Assembly (NCBI GenBank): GCA_007922195.1
Contig: ML682007.1
Span: 13,694,954-13,758,953, forward strand
Direction: 5' to 3'
DNA length: 64,000 nucleotides
DNA from: Podocnemis expansa
Lineage: Eukaryota > Chordata > Testudines > Podocnemididae
Shown: positions 1-12,262 of the stretch, in pieces
How positions within the stretch are numbered: the stretch's first letter is position 1
Layout of the letters: every line of letters begins with the position of its first letter
The notes under the pieces: model-generated
The model's database searches: none
What the model was told of the DNA's origin: nothing
Seen by the model: only the letters and a program-made list of their open reading frames with translations
Translations under genes and position numbers: made by a program

Positions 1-216
1 CTCCAAAAGTGGCAGAGACTGGGGGTGGGGAACAAGGGCTTTCCTCTGCCATGTGGGGCTCCTACAGGTTTAGACTATTATAAACACTGAATTCTATGTA
101 ACCTGAAGTCTTTAAACCATAAGCTGAGGACTTCAGTGACTCGGTCAGAGGTTAGGAGACATTTGCAGGAGTGGATGCATTCTGCAGCCTACAACTTACA
201 GGAGGTCCGATTAGAT

Positions 217-426
217 CAGGGGTCTCAAACACACGTCCCGTGGGCCACATGCAGCCCTTAAAGCTATTTCCTGTGGTCAGCAATGACGCTATTGTTACCA
301 GTATTTACAATATTGTTGTATGAAAAGGCTTCAGGGGTGTGGCCCTCAGGCTAACGTACTAGTCCTCATGCAGCCCTCTACTTGTCCTCATGTGGTCCTC
401 GTGGTGATTTGAGTTTCAGATCCCTG
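217..426. mobile_element. hAT MITE, CAGGGGTCTCAAAC family, copy 1
   Basis: A 210-bp non-autonomous element with ends CAGGGGTCTCAAAC and GAGTTTCAGATCCCTG. It is flanked by a perfect 8-bp duplication, gattagat, at 209-216 and 427-434, the hallmark of hAT transposition. Three relatives occur at 13602, 39603 and 61542. Confidence 0.92.
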
Positions 427-540
427 GATTAGATGATCACTATGGTCCTTTCTGACCCTAAAGTATCGAAAGCCACTGAACACAGCTGCTTTTGACAATT
501 TACTTTTAATTTATTTTTCACTCTGGCTAAATAAGCCTGA

Positions 541-752
541 CAGTTTTAAGAACAGATAGCATACTTAGGCGAAAACAGGCATCTCAGCCCCCAAAGCCAT
601 ACGGGGATGTCCCTGGCACTTCAGGGCATACACCATGTCCATAGCCATCACTGTCTTCCGCTTGGCGTGCTCGGTGTAGGCGGTGTACGCCCTGAAGCGC
701 CAGGCACGTACCCTGTATGGCTTTGGGGGCTGAGATGCCAGTTTTAAGAACA
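541..752 (-). pseudogene. Histone H4 retrocopy, truncated and folded into an inverted repeat
   Basis: Minus strand 680-584 encodes the H4 C-terminal piece YTEHAKRKTVMAMDMVYALK, then a one-base frameshift before the terminal YGFGG and TGA (586-584). Plus strand 682-733 encodes a second copy of the last residues, VYALKRQARTLYGFGG with its own TGA (731-733), in the opposite orientation. The arms 578-634 and 682-738 therefore form a hairpin with the rest of the H4 fragment as loop. A perfect 14-bp direct repeat, cagttttaagaaca, flanks the unit at 541-554 and 739-752 and looks like a target-site duplication. The N-terminal three fifths of H4 are absent. It is a dead retrocopy. Confidence 0.85.
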
Positions 753-3700
753 TCAGTATCCATAAACTCACAAGAAGACAGAATATTATGTGTTGAAATA
801 CTCAATTTGTTATCTATTAATTTATCACTAGGATAGATGTGCACACTGTTTGTTTCATTAAATCTTTTTAACCTTAAATTACTTCTTAAATGTGTCTTAC
901 AGAAAATAAAAGCATTAGAAGACAACATTTTCCCCTGGAATTAATCAAGTTAAAAAACACAAGTTGACCTTGAAATTGATATCTGGCCAAAGTTCAGCTG
1001 AATTTTTAAATTTTTAAAGCAATATGGAGACTCATTAAATATACTGGATTGGACTTGCCAATTACTAGTTTACTGAAAGACAGAACATGCCAAATCTTCA
1101 AAAATAAGGTTTAGATTAAAACTACTTGAGTATTACAGAAACTACATGACAAGAAATGCTTCCCATCCTGTGAGCTTTCAGCATACAATGCAATAAGCAA
1201 GATGGGAGCAGCAGGGGCAGAGCTCAATTATTTCTCAGAGACTTCAAGGAAATGGGCCTGAGATATCAAAATATACAGACAAGAACCCGAAGAAAAACTG
1301 TACCCAACCTGAAGCAGCACCTAATGCTTTCCGAACTTTTAGAACGGCAATGGCCCAAGCTTCAGACAACACTAAGAAAAGTTCCAGACTGATCCACATC
1401 ATATTCAGTTAAACACTAAATGAGAAGGGTCTTGTGCAAACCTTCCCACACTTTTCAAACATGCATACCTTTGGCCCTGGCCCCTCATAAACCTACTATT
1501 CCAGCAATGGGCCATTCCTAAGTAGACTGCCAATCATGCTGCTCAGCTCCTGCCTCACTGTATTCTTAGGCACTACAGCAGATAGTATTATTTACAGTTC
1601 TCAAACAACTCCCTGCCTACACTCTGTGGATGAAATAAAGAGAATGGCATGGTTCTGGTTAAATCTGGTTTTTAGTAAGGTGTGTGTAGTTTTATTGAAA
1701 TATTCACTTTGCACTGCATGGGTATTCAACGGCTAACCATTTCATAATAGTAAAGTTTTGGTTTAACAACATACTGAAAATGGTCTTTGGAAAGTCAGGT
1801 GAGTGGGAGGAAGCCAGACTGGCTTCTCAATAGACAATATCCACTAAGGAGCTACCTGAAGTGACATGAAGTACTTTTCATGTTACCTTAATTTTCTAGA
1901 GGTGAATATTTAGGCTAGAATTCATTTTCAGAGGAGCCTAATAGAGTTAAGTACCAAATTCCTATTGGTTTTTATTAACTCTTTAAAAACACCAAGCTTA
2001 ATGCACTTATTACTTCTATTACTCTAACACCTAAGCACCCTAGTAATGGGCCAGGAGGACTGCACTCTGCTAAGTAAATAGACTGGGTGCATTAACGGGT
2101 GCTGTACAAACAGCTACTGCAGTTCAGGGTGTCCACCAGTGTGTGTATTGAGTCTCAAAATTCATTCCGGACATTTATTCTCCTCCTAGCCCATCCACCT
2201 TTACACACAACAGAAACACACTCACCCAGTGCTCTCCACGCCTGCAGATGAGGTGAAAGCACGATTTATCTTTAAGTACACAGAGAGGAAATAAAGTTAT
2301 TGGGCAAATAGATAAGTGAAGAAAACCCTGTAAAAATGGCCACTGTTAAATGCTGATTGAGTTTAAGACCTTCATTCAGCCAAAGAAAGAACGGATGGCT
2401 TTTTCCCCCCTTCTTTCAAAAGAAAAGCATTGCCAAGAAAAGAAAATTTCTTTCTAAGCAGCTTGCTAATGAAAAGCTGATTTATGTTTAGGACAACTAA
2501 TTATCACACTTCCACTACAGTAAAATGTATATCTGGTAGAGTACTGACTAAGGGGGTGTACAATGGATATGTTAGTTGTGTTTTTTCTAATTAAATATAC
2601 CTGGTTACTGATATTATAGGCAAAGAACTCACTGATGTAGGAAATGCTTTTTTAGAGACTTTATCTCCAATCACTAACTACACTTTATCGGAACAGGCTA
2701 TCACTGTTCTGCTTAGCAGTGCCAATCAGATTAGATAAGGCAGAGCTAAGAGCAGACATTTCCTTTCTCTAATTTCTAATTAAAGAATAAGTATTCATTA
2801 CAAAAACAGTCTTAGGCCATGCAATTATTCTATGAAATCTTTATATGTTTAAATTATACAACAGCAAAGCTAATAATCTATTTTTCAGATACTTAAACAA
2901 GAATGACTTGATCTAAACACAAATTTCCCCACTGCCTGACACCTATGAAAAGCAGGTCAGTATTTTGGCCTAAGGGATATGCACAAAGCACTACACATGG
3001 CCTTCATTTTAAGAATATTATAACAACTAGAAATTGATACGTGTAATTACTGAAACACCTAGCCTGTGCAACCACGGTGAGCACTGACCTAAGATACAAA
3101 CTGGAAAAAGAAAGGGCCAACAGTAATTTAACTGCTTGTACCTATGCTGGGAACATTGAATGTCTGCCAAAAAAGGACTCGTGTTTCTGTTTGACTTCTA
3201 TGTCTCGAATATACAAGCTGACACCAAGGCCTGGTCTACACAAGTAAGTTTTTTCCATACTCCAAACCAGCAAAGCTCTGCTGTAAAATCCCAAGGTATG
3301 CTCAGTTGTGTCAGCAAAAATGTCTTCTTGTCATTATACCTCATTCTGTTTGGGGAATTTGTTTATACCACTGAAGCTACACCTACACCTCAGGGATTGT
3401 CATGATAGCTCTATTGATATATCCATATTATGAAAGTAAATTATGTCATGGTAAAATTAGGCACAATTCAAAGGAGCAATCATGGTTACAAAAGTGCAAA
3501 ATCAGTGTATAGCAACAGAAGGGCTGAAGCCCCACAATGGGAGCTCACACCAAAGAAGTCCCGAGATCGATTAATGTCACAGAACCCGTGACCTCCATGA
3601 CCAAATCATGGCCTTGAATCTATGTTACAAAATTTGAGGGCATGATAAATGTACTGTTTTCCTACTAGGTACTATATTGCAAGATCCTGTAAGTTGGTAA

Positions 3701-3779
3701 GAAGAAAACAATTCACAGGCAACTTATGTCTTTTTATTTGCAACAAGTGTTATTAGCACTATATTAAATCAGAGGTCAG

Positions 3780-4066
3780 CAACTTTTGCTGCCCCCCCCA
3801 TACCAGCCCACCCCACCCAACTCTCAGCAGGTGGCAGGGCAGGGGCAGCAGAGGCCAGGAACTGCAGTGCAGGGCAGTTCCTTCTCCCCACTGGCCCTGC
3901 CCCTCAGCTGGGAAGTGGGGATGGGAGCCACCACGTCCAGTTCTAGCGGCCCTAGGCCTTGCTGAGGGGAGCAGTCACAGCACTCCAAGGCCAGGAGCCC
4001 TGCGTGCCACTGTGAATGGGCATGCATGCCAACTCAGACATATGTGCCAGGGGTTGATGACCCCAG
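3780..4066. mobile_element. hAT-type MITE, GC-rich
   Basis: Ends CAGAGGTCAGCAAC and GTTGATGACCCCAG are inverted repeats of each other with two mismatches. Flanks tattaaat (3772-3779) and cattaaat (4067-4074) match at 7 of 8 positions. The interior is unusually GC-rich for the locus. It has no coding capacity. Confidence 0.8.
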
Positions 4067-4435
4067 CATTAAATACTACTCTTTCATTGAGGCTGCAGCA
4101 TGGTAGTATCTGCTGTAATTAAGTACAGAAAACAGTTTTCATTAACTATCTGTTTTTACATTGTCAGCTTCCTCAGAAAATACATGACACTTTTGGGCTG
4201 AATTTCTCTCTTACATTTCCTGACCATTTTATTTTAATTATATCACTCTAACATGGCTGATAAAACTCACTCAATATAATGATCAACAAAATTTACACAA
4301 GTACTTCCTGATATATTACAGCTTTTATTATTACTAGGTTTTCTGATAATGGAGGGCTAGTCAGGACACACTATTCATATCGCTTCCATTAGACAAGTTG
4401 TTCTGGAAGGTTTATTTATATACACATATCCAGGG

Positions 4436-4520
4436 TGACTGGATAGCGTAGTGGTTAAGAGCTCCGCCCTTTGATATGGGAGACTGGGGTTCAAATCCCT
4501 CCTGGGTACCTACCTTTCCA
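4436..4520 (+). promoter_or_regulatory. tRNA-like Pol III promoter at the LINE 5' end
   Basis: Near-perfect internal promoter boxes: A box TAGCGTAGTGG at 4444-4454 and B box GGTTCAAATCC at 4488-4498, 33 bases apart, as in tRNA genes. The ORF starts only about 60 bases further on. It could be a SINE head inserted beside the LINE, or an intrinsic promoter of this LINE family. Confidence 0.75.
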
Positions 4521-5842
4521 GTAGAGGTCCTTGGGCAAAAGACCCGCTAACATCTCACTTGCCTACCTCGAATATGAGCATGACACAAACTAGGAGAGTC
4601 ATGCCCGGATTAACAAGGTCCGTGCCAGATGCTGGGGAACCAGGACAATCTGATGATAAGTGGGCTACTGGAATAAACCATACACGGATGAGAGAAAAGA
4701 GCCTGGAATTGATGGAATGCTACTACAACAGTAGACCTAATGAGAGGGGATATATGAAATGTATGAGGGAACTATGGATGGACAAGACCTACATCCACAC
4801 TAACTGAGAAACAGCTAGTTATCCAATGCTTCAACATAGTAAAGAGGAAGCTGCTCTCACAACTTGAGATAGACCAACTCAACAAGACGACCCAGAAGAA
4901 CAACTAGATGTGCAGCCAACACCTGAAGCTGGAACTTCACTCCCACCCCCTCCATTACAGAACACAGCAGCTGATATGAGGCATAAGATCATGGATAAAC
5001 GAGCTACAGTCAACCCTCGAGACTGATTGATTACTAAGGCTCGTTGGAGACGTACCATTAGATAGTATGCTAGAAGATGCCAACAGAGCCCTAATGACAA
5101 TTCCTACTATAACTCAAAACCAATGAACTGTTACATGCTACAGCCTCTGTAATCCTGGAGATGCTTGGCTACACGATCAAGAAGAACAGCAGTACATACC
5201 CCCCCCCTGGAAAATGAGGTTGGAGGATAAGATCAAGGCAACTCGGAGAGAAGTTAGTCAGCTGGTGGAACTACAGAAGGGTGTAGAGATTAAGGATAAG
5301 ACTCGGTTACTGAAAAAATACAAGGGCCTGTCTCCATCTGAAGCCATAGAGACTGCTAAACAAAGGCTCACAGCACTGGCTACCAGGCTAAGGAGATACA
5401 CCAGAGAAGCAGAGGCCAAAAAGATAAATGTGCTGTTCTCCAAAGAACCATCCAAGGTGTACTCCCAACTGCAGTGCAACAACACAACAACAGCAGAAAC
5501 TGAACAGTAGTGGAAGAACATACGGGAGAAAGAGAAGACTCATAACACCAGTGCAAAGTGGCTGCAGGACCTGAGAAGAGACCACAGAATCTCCCAGAAC
5601 AGGAACCAGTCACCATCACAGTAGCAGACATCCAACAGCGGGTCAAGAACATGAAGAGCTGGACAGCACCTGTACTGGACATGATCCATACCTACTGGCT
5701 AAAGAAACTAACAGCAGTGCACAAATGCCTAGCAGCACAGATGAACCAGCTGCTAGCAGCAGGCTCCCACCCAGACGGGCTAACACAAGGAAGGACAGTG
5801 CTGATCATGAAAGATCCCCACAAGGGAACAGCACCGGCCAAT

Positions 5843-6494
5843 AACCTGCCTCCCCACAACATGGAAAGTCGTATCAGGCATCATAGCCGCCAAGCTACAG
5901 GACCACATGGGTCAGTACATGAGCACAGCTCAGAAGGGCATTGGGAACAACACCAGAGGCTCAAAACACTAGTTGCTCATAGATAGAGCAGTCGCCCAAG
6001 ACTCAAGGTCTAGACAGAACAATCTGAGCACAGCCTGGATTGACTACAGGAAAGCCTACAACTCAATGCCACACATATGGATCTGTGAATGTCTGGCACT
6101 ATACAAAGTCAACAGGACACTAAGGACCCTCCTCAAGAACTCAATGGGACTGTGGAAGACAACACTGGAAGTCAACTCAAGACAACTTGCACAAGTGGCC
6201 ATCAAGTGCGGCATATATCAAGGTGATGCGCTGTCCCCGCTGCTGTTCTGGATTGGCTTGAACCCCCTCAGCCAGATAATCGCAAGGACTGGAGACGGAT
6301 ACACGTTCAAGAGTGGAACTACCATTAGCCATCTCCTCTACATGGATGACATCAAGCTGCATGCGAAAAATGAACGAGACATCGACTCACTAACCCACCT
6401 GACACGGATCTACAGTGAAGATACTGGGGATGTCATTCGGACTGGAGAAGTGTGGCTGGATGATAGTAAAGAGAGGGAAGGTAGTCAAGACTGA
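5843..6494 (+). pseudogene. LINE reverse transcriptase segment
   Basis: The reading frame with VSGIIAAKLQDHMGQYMS enters from the upstream ORF by a frameshift near 5843, meets an in-frame TAG at about 5970, then continues through AWIDYRKAYNSMPH (motif A), CGIYQGDALSPLLF (motif B) and LLYMDDIKLHAK (motif C, catalytic Asp pair intact). It ends in a frameshift near 6420-6490, where the next segment takes over. RNA-templated DNA synthesis is the ancestral role; this copy cannot be expressed whole. Confidence 0.82.
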
Positions 6495-7689
6495 TAGGGT
6501 GGAACTACCAGCAGGCCACATAGCAGACATACAGACCAGCTACAAGTACCTTGGCATCCCACAGTCACATGGGAACCATGAGGAGAAGGCAAGGAAGACA
6601 GCAAAATCCAAGTACCACCAAAGGATAAGACAGGTCCTGAAGAGCCAGCTCAATTGGAAGAACGAGATCCACGCCATCAACAGGTACACCCTGCCAGTCA
6701 TCAGATTCCCTGCCGGTATAGTGAGCTGGCCAGAGGAGGACACGGAGGCTGCCGATGTGAAGACCCGGAAGCTCCTCACGATGTACGGAGGTTTCCACCC
6801 CAAATCCAACACCCAGAGACTGTACACCAGCTGGAAAGAAGGCGGGCGGGGTTTGGTGAGTGTCAAAGCCACTGTCCCGGATGAAACCCAGAGCATCCAG
6901 GAGTACGTCAGTAAGATGGCACCCAAAGATGAGCTGCTGAGAGAATGCCTGAGGCAGCAGCAGACATGGGAGGAAGATCAAGAAGAAGTAGTGCCATGGC
7001 AAGACAAGACCCTGCATGGGATGTACCATCCACAGATAGCTGAGGTGGTTGACATTGGGAAATCCTACCAGTGGCTGGAAAGGGCTGGACTAAAAGACAG
7101 CACTGAGGCACTGATCATAGCAGCACAAGAACAGGCACTGAGCACCAGATCCATTGAAGCAGGCGTCTACCACATTAGACAGGACCCAAGGTGCAGACTG
7201 TGCAGAGAGGCCTCAGAGACAGTCCAACACATAGTGGCAGGCTGTAAGATGCAGGCAGGAACAGCATACACCGAATGGCACAACCAAGTAGCTGGCATTG
7301 TGTACAGGAACATCTGCACAGTGTATGGGCTAGACCCTCCCAAGACCAGAGGGGAGATCCCACAGAAGGTCATGGAGAATAACAGGGCTAAGATTCTGTG
7401 GCACTTCCAGATCCAGACGGACAGGCAGGTACTGGCCAATCAACCAGACATCGTGGTAATAGACAAGGACCAGAAGACAGCGGTGCCAAGTGACAGCAAC
7501 ATCAGGAAGAAGGAGTATGAGAAGCTGGAGAAGTACCAGGGCCTGAAAGAGGAACTAGAGAGGATGTGGAAAGTGAAGGCCAAAGTGGTCCCAGTGGTAG
7601 TACGAGCACTCGGGACTGTGACTCCAACAAATCCCAGGAACAACATCAGAGCTCTCTGTCCAGAAGAGTGCAGTGCTAGGAACAGCTAA
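6415..7689 (+). pseudogene. LINE thumb, zinc knuckle and restriction-like endonuclease segment
   Basis: The longest uninterrupted frame of the window, 424 codons. After the thumb region (EFGLEKCG-like start, then RGLVSVKATV) comes a C-x2-C-x8-H-x4-C knuckle at residues 260-277 (CRLCREASETVQHIVAGC) and then QPDIVVIDKDQKT (343-355), the first half of a PD-D/E-K nuclease. The sequence jumps from T355 straight to AVPSDSN, so the segment expected to hold the second catalytic Asp appears to be missing. The C-terminus frameshifts near 7630: a different frame continues GTTSELSVQKSAVLGTAK and on towards 7770. Confidence 0.85.
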
Positions 7690-8105
7690 GATACTGTGCA
7701 GAACCCTCAGACTCCCAGGCCTCTGGGTAGAGGACCCAAGGTTGAGGAAGACACATACCACTCATAGGGGTGAGAGGGGAGAGGGGAATTTTTTAGGCAC
7801 TTTGCTGTCCCTACTCCCATGTAAGTGTTGTCTAAAAGGATAAGGCAATTCATCATCCTGCTCAGGTTTAATCACTGGCTTGTACTTTTGAATCACACTG
7901 CTATTAATGTCTACCAGTTCTTGCAACATATTCCTTCTCTCGTCATGTTTTCATTTATCATAATCCTGTTCTCAAATACTCTCTCCACCTAAGTAGAAAA
8001 CCCTGAGGGTTGAAGGAAAAGAAGAGACATGAGATTAACAACCAAGAGCAGAAATTTCAGAAAGCTAATCCTCAGATTGCCAACATTCTGTTCACATAAA
8101 ACAGT

Positions 8106-8745
8106 TAGAGCCCTGAAGATCAGAGTATTTGCTGCAGATTCATGGGTATCTGCATTCGCAGATGAGAGTGCTGATAACCGCAGACCCATTGCTGCAGATT
8201 GACCTGTGGATGCAGATTCTATTTTTATCTGCCCAGGGTGCGATCCATAGCTGCAACGATCTGTGTCAGCAGCACACAGGGAAACAAGAAAGCACCCCAG
8301 CCAATCCTAGCTCACCTGATTATGGGCTGCCAGCCAATCAGAGTCTCAGTCACAGCAGACTGGGGCTTGGAGAGTCACCATTCACTGTCAGTCAGCCAGC
8401 ACACTGGCCTTTGGCTCATTCTCTATGACTTCCCTAACTGCTTCTGCCTTTTCTTGTTTGCAATTTGCATGTCATGCTTTCAAACGGTGATTTCACTGGT
8501 GGTCAAGGAACTCTGACAGCACAGCATGGGAACTGCAAACAAGAAAAGGAAAAAGTAGGAGGGACCCATGTGGGGAATGAACCAATGAAAGGTTAATATG
8601 CTGACTTCAAGCCCAAGCTTGGTTGCATATGCGGTTATGGATATAGATAAAACACAGCATGCAGATCACGGACCAGATAGATCCTGTCATTGAGCGGATG
8701 TGGATTGGATACAGATCCACATTTTTGTATCTGTGCAGGGCTCTA
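8106..8745. mobile_element. hAT element, TAGAGCCCTG family, 640-bp version
   Basis: Ends TAGAGCCCTG and CAGGGCTCTA are perfect inverted repeats. A perfect 8-bp duplication, aaaacagt, lies at 8098-8105 and 8746-8753. Subterminal parts are full of ATCTGCAGAT-like palindromes shared with the short copy at 34693. About 400 bp in the middle is unrelated to that copy and may be the remnant of a longer parent. No transposase domain could be recognised. Confidence 0.9.
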
Positions 8746-10739
8746 AAAACAGTCTCACTGTCATGCAGCATCACACTGGGTGTAAGCGACTTCCCCTGTC
8801 TGGCCCTAGTAAAAGCTTCCCATAAAAGGCCTCATTATTTGTACACAAGTTCTTCAATAACATGGTGAATTTATCCATTAAACATATGCACATGTCTGAC
8901 AAAAAACTGACAAGACTTGCAACAGGGAACAAGTACTATACTTAATCTAATTTCTAAAACACACTTTAAGGAAGGTATGCCAAACATGAAAACTTACATG
9001 TCACTTCTGTCAAATCTTGAAAACTAAAAATCAGGAAGCATTTCTCTAAAGAGTGGTGTATCTTTAGATATGTTTAACATCCATTTTAAAAAAAGAGTAA
9101 CACATTTGTCAATCCTTACAGTATTAAATACACATGATTAGCGATATGATCTAATTGTTACAATGTATTGAACGAATGTCACTTAAAAACAGAGATTGAA
9201 AAAGATCGCCTAAATTCACATGTATTTTCATTGACTTTAGAAGTTATACATTGTGCTGAAACATTGTGAAAGAAACATTCCCCCTCATTCATAAGACAGT
9301 AAACAAAATGTTTCTTTGCACAATAAGTAAAATAAAGATGACTTTGCCAAAAAGATTGATAACAATTTATAGCAACTAAAGCATACATGAAACAATACCA
9401 AATGCTGCACAACTAAATTACAGAGTAATACTAAGTATTTATTCCTGTTGCCAGGAGACCACCAAGTTAGAGTAGAGCAAATAAAGGATACCTTCTTTCC
9501 TTTAGCTACAGCTACCATGTTTTATATATGCTTTAAGATACCTCTACCAGCACAGTTACCACAGCTGTCGATCGTATATCCTTACATAACTCAGACAGGT
9601 ATAATATTTTGTCTACAACAGAACTTATCTAATTATTTTAAAAACCACCAAGTTTCATAGGTCCATTTTGGCTTAACATGTACTCTAACTGGTTTGCAAC
9701 CATAACTGATTTAATCTGTAAGTTCTAGATAACTTATTTTGTAGAAAAAATAGTGTTTAAAACTATTAACATAAAAGACAACAGGAAAACCTTGGAAAAT
9801 TTTACATGCAAGTCAGACAGTTCAAACCATGTTTTTAGCGAACACTCACTGTGATTTTTCTAAAGTCATGGAGAACATGGGAAACAGTAGGCTAAAGAAA
9901 AAGCTAGTATGGTGCTAATCTTCAAGAAGAATAGTGTTGGTCTGGGAGCTACGTGACAAAATTTAATGCCCCCCCCCCACCCCACTGAAAAACTAATTTT
10001 TTCTCTTTTTTTTCCTATTGAATATGTAGAAATACAATCACGAGCAACAAAGAGCATGTAACTATACAAGTCTTGCCAAACAAATCTGATTGCTACAGTA
10101 GAATTACGTTAGTGGAAGAAAAGCACTAGATGTTCTATATTTGGATTTTAAAACATCTGACAGTATCTTCCTCAAACTAGATTGCATGGAAATGCGAACA
10201 ATGTGAATCTAAACCTGGATGAATTACCGTAAACTGCTAACAAAACATGATGGGTCATGTCTTAGTGGGGTACTACTGAGATTACATGCCATATATCTTG
10301 ACAGAAGACAAAAACAGGACATTAATGGAATTCACGGAAGAAATAGTTTGAGAGATCTTCAAGATAGGGACTTCTCATTCTATTTCGTGCGAGGCACTGT
10401 ACCAACAGTCTCATTCTCAAATGACCTCATAACACCACCATAAAATAAAATCAGGTTTGCATTCATTAACAAGAACAAATTATACAATAAAAACATGGGG
10501 GAAGATAATTTAGCTTGAAAATTATAATAGATGGGGAAGAAAAATGCAATTTACTATACTTCGAAGGAAGAAATTTGAAACATTAACTGGGAAAAAACCA
10601 TGGAAACCAATAGCAGAGCACAGCACCCAGATATATAGCAGATTAACAAGTTACATACAAGTGCATGATTCAAGCAACATAGTGGCTTAACAGGCCAATG
10701 GAGTTTTGTGTTGCAAGTGAGAAAGTGACTTATAACCTG

Positions 10740-10862
10740 ACAAAGAAATCTTCAAAATGGCTGATGAAATGGGATTTTCTCCCATGAAAGCTCATGTAAT
10801 AAATAAATTTATTAAGTCTTTAAATGCCACAGGACTTCTCTCTTGTTTTGCTGACAAAGAAA
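10740..10862 (+). mobile_element. Palindromic retroposon family, right arm inside CR1
   Basis: Only the right arm is present: CTGATGA, a hairpin with CCCAT, then GAAAGCTCATG, the AATAAATAAATTT box, and the GCCACAGGACTTC block. The arm is truncated on the left and inserted into CR1. It keeps an intact CTGATGA and GAAA pair. Confidence 0.75.
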
Positions 10863-11411
10863 TAAATCCTGATGAAATGCAGGTCACTGATTATCAAACA
10901 AGTTCTTGGAAAGTACTGGAGACAATTTTTTATTTCAGAAGACAGAGAAAGACACAAGGGGAGAGACTGTTCTATATTTGACTTTTGACAAAAGGAGGAA
11001 CTGGTTGAGTATTTGAAAGTGGAAGGCCACTTGGTGAAAATGATCATAAAACAATAGTTCATGTTTCTAGGGAAAATAGAACAATAAACTTAACAGATTT
11101 CAAGAAGGTAGGCTTTAGCAAACTCAGCAGTTGGTAGGAAAAATCTCACTGAAAGCTGGTCTAAGTGGACAACCAGTTTGAAGAAACATTAATGGCACAA
11201 GAGCAAACAAACTGCATAGGAAAAACAGGAAGTCTGGCCAGAGACGACATTGACTTAAACCAGAGATCCTCAATGATCTGACGCTCAGAATAAAGAGTCC
11301 TACAAAAATGGAACTAAGTCAACTTACAACGGATGAATATAAACAAATAACAAAAGTATACAGGGATGAAATCAGAAAGGCTTTGGTACAAAATGAGATT
11401 ACCACCAAACA

Positions 11412-11600
11412 TTTCCCAACCAGCGTGTCATGACACACAGGTGTGCTGTCAGCCTGCAGTGTACAACGGAATTTTTTGAAAAACTACTCAAGAGTTCTAG
11501 ATTGGCTCATGAATATTTATGAGTTTCTTGGAGACTACATGGTGGTGTGCTTCAAAATAACTAACAGTGTCATGGCAGGGAAAAGGGACCACTGCATTAG
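11412..11600. mobile_element. MITE remnant in CR1 (AACCAGTGTGCCATGG family)
   Basis: The segment with CCAACCAGCGTGTCATGAC, the GATTGGCTCATGAATAT box and GTGGTGTGCTTCAAA is closely shared with 29905-30092. It separates two CR1 ORF2 blocks that should be adjacent, so it is an insertion. Ends are too worn to define a target duplication. Confidence 0.6.
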
Positions 11601-11989
11601 AAGCAAGAGGAAGACCAAGGACAGAGTCCCTGTTAATGAAGTTGGAAAAGAAAAAATGTGGAAATGGCAAAAGTGTTAAATAACCATGTTTCAGTTTTCA
11701 CCAAAGTTTAGTGGCAATCGGACATCTAACTTAATGAATGCCGGTGAAAATGAGGAAGGATCAGAGGCTAAAAGAGAGAGAACAAGTTAAAAATTACTTA
11801 GACAAGTTAGATGCTTTCAAATCACCAGCGACTGATTGTGATACATCCTGGAACAGTGGCATATGGCTGGGAGCATGCTGAGTTTTTCCTGAGGTACATC
11901 AGCTCGCTGTGATATCTGTCTGCTTTTACAACAAGCTACAAAAAAGCACTAGCAAAATAAATTTATGCAGGGCTTGACTTGTTTATACA

Positions 11990-12262
11990 GATTTATACAG
12001 GTGTTTCTCAACCTGAAGTCACGACCCCTAGGCTAAGAAACACTTCTCATGTATCACACCAAAATGTAAGTACAATATGTATATTCCAACAGATTTATTT
12101 TATAATTATATGGTAAAAATAAAGCAAGCAAGCAATTTTTCAATAATCTTTTATGTCTGATTTTGTAAGCAACTGGTTTTTAAGTGAGATGAAACCCTTG
12201 CAAAACGAATCAGACTTCTGAAATAAGTAGTGTAGCCTGCAGAGATTGAGAACCACTGGCCT
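11990..12262. mobile_element. hAT-like MITE in CR1
   Basis: Ends CAGGTGTTTCTCAACC and GATTGAGAACCACTG are imperfect inverted repeats of the common CAGTGGTTCTCAACC type. The body is AT-rich. Target duplications are too worn to call. Confidence 0.65.

Larger units (their letters stand above)
4428..7794 (+). mobile_element. R4/Dong-type LINE, nearly full length but broken
   Basis: A non-LTR retrotransposon with an endonuclease of the restriction-like (REL-endo) type. It starts with a tRNA-like head, then coding remnants in changing frames: an N-terminal domain (4559-4806, ending at a stop), a linker with a charged helix (5214-5508), the start of the reverse transcriptase (5558 onward), RT motifs DYRKAYNSMPH, GIYQGDALSPLLF and YMDD (6339-6350), the thumb, and a C-terminal zinc knuckle plus nuclease (6415-7689). 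At least four frameshifts and two in-frame stops are present, so it is inactive. The end lies near the T-run at about 7790. I assign R4/Dong from the C-terminal CCHC-nuclease arrangement; a related REL-endo clade is possible. No clear target-site duplication was found. Confidence 0.82.

Noticed and set aside
4444..4510. Functional tRNA gene
   Set aside because: A and B boxes are good but no acceptor stem pairs around them and no full cloverleaf can be drawn; it is a tRNA-derived head.
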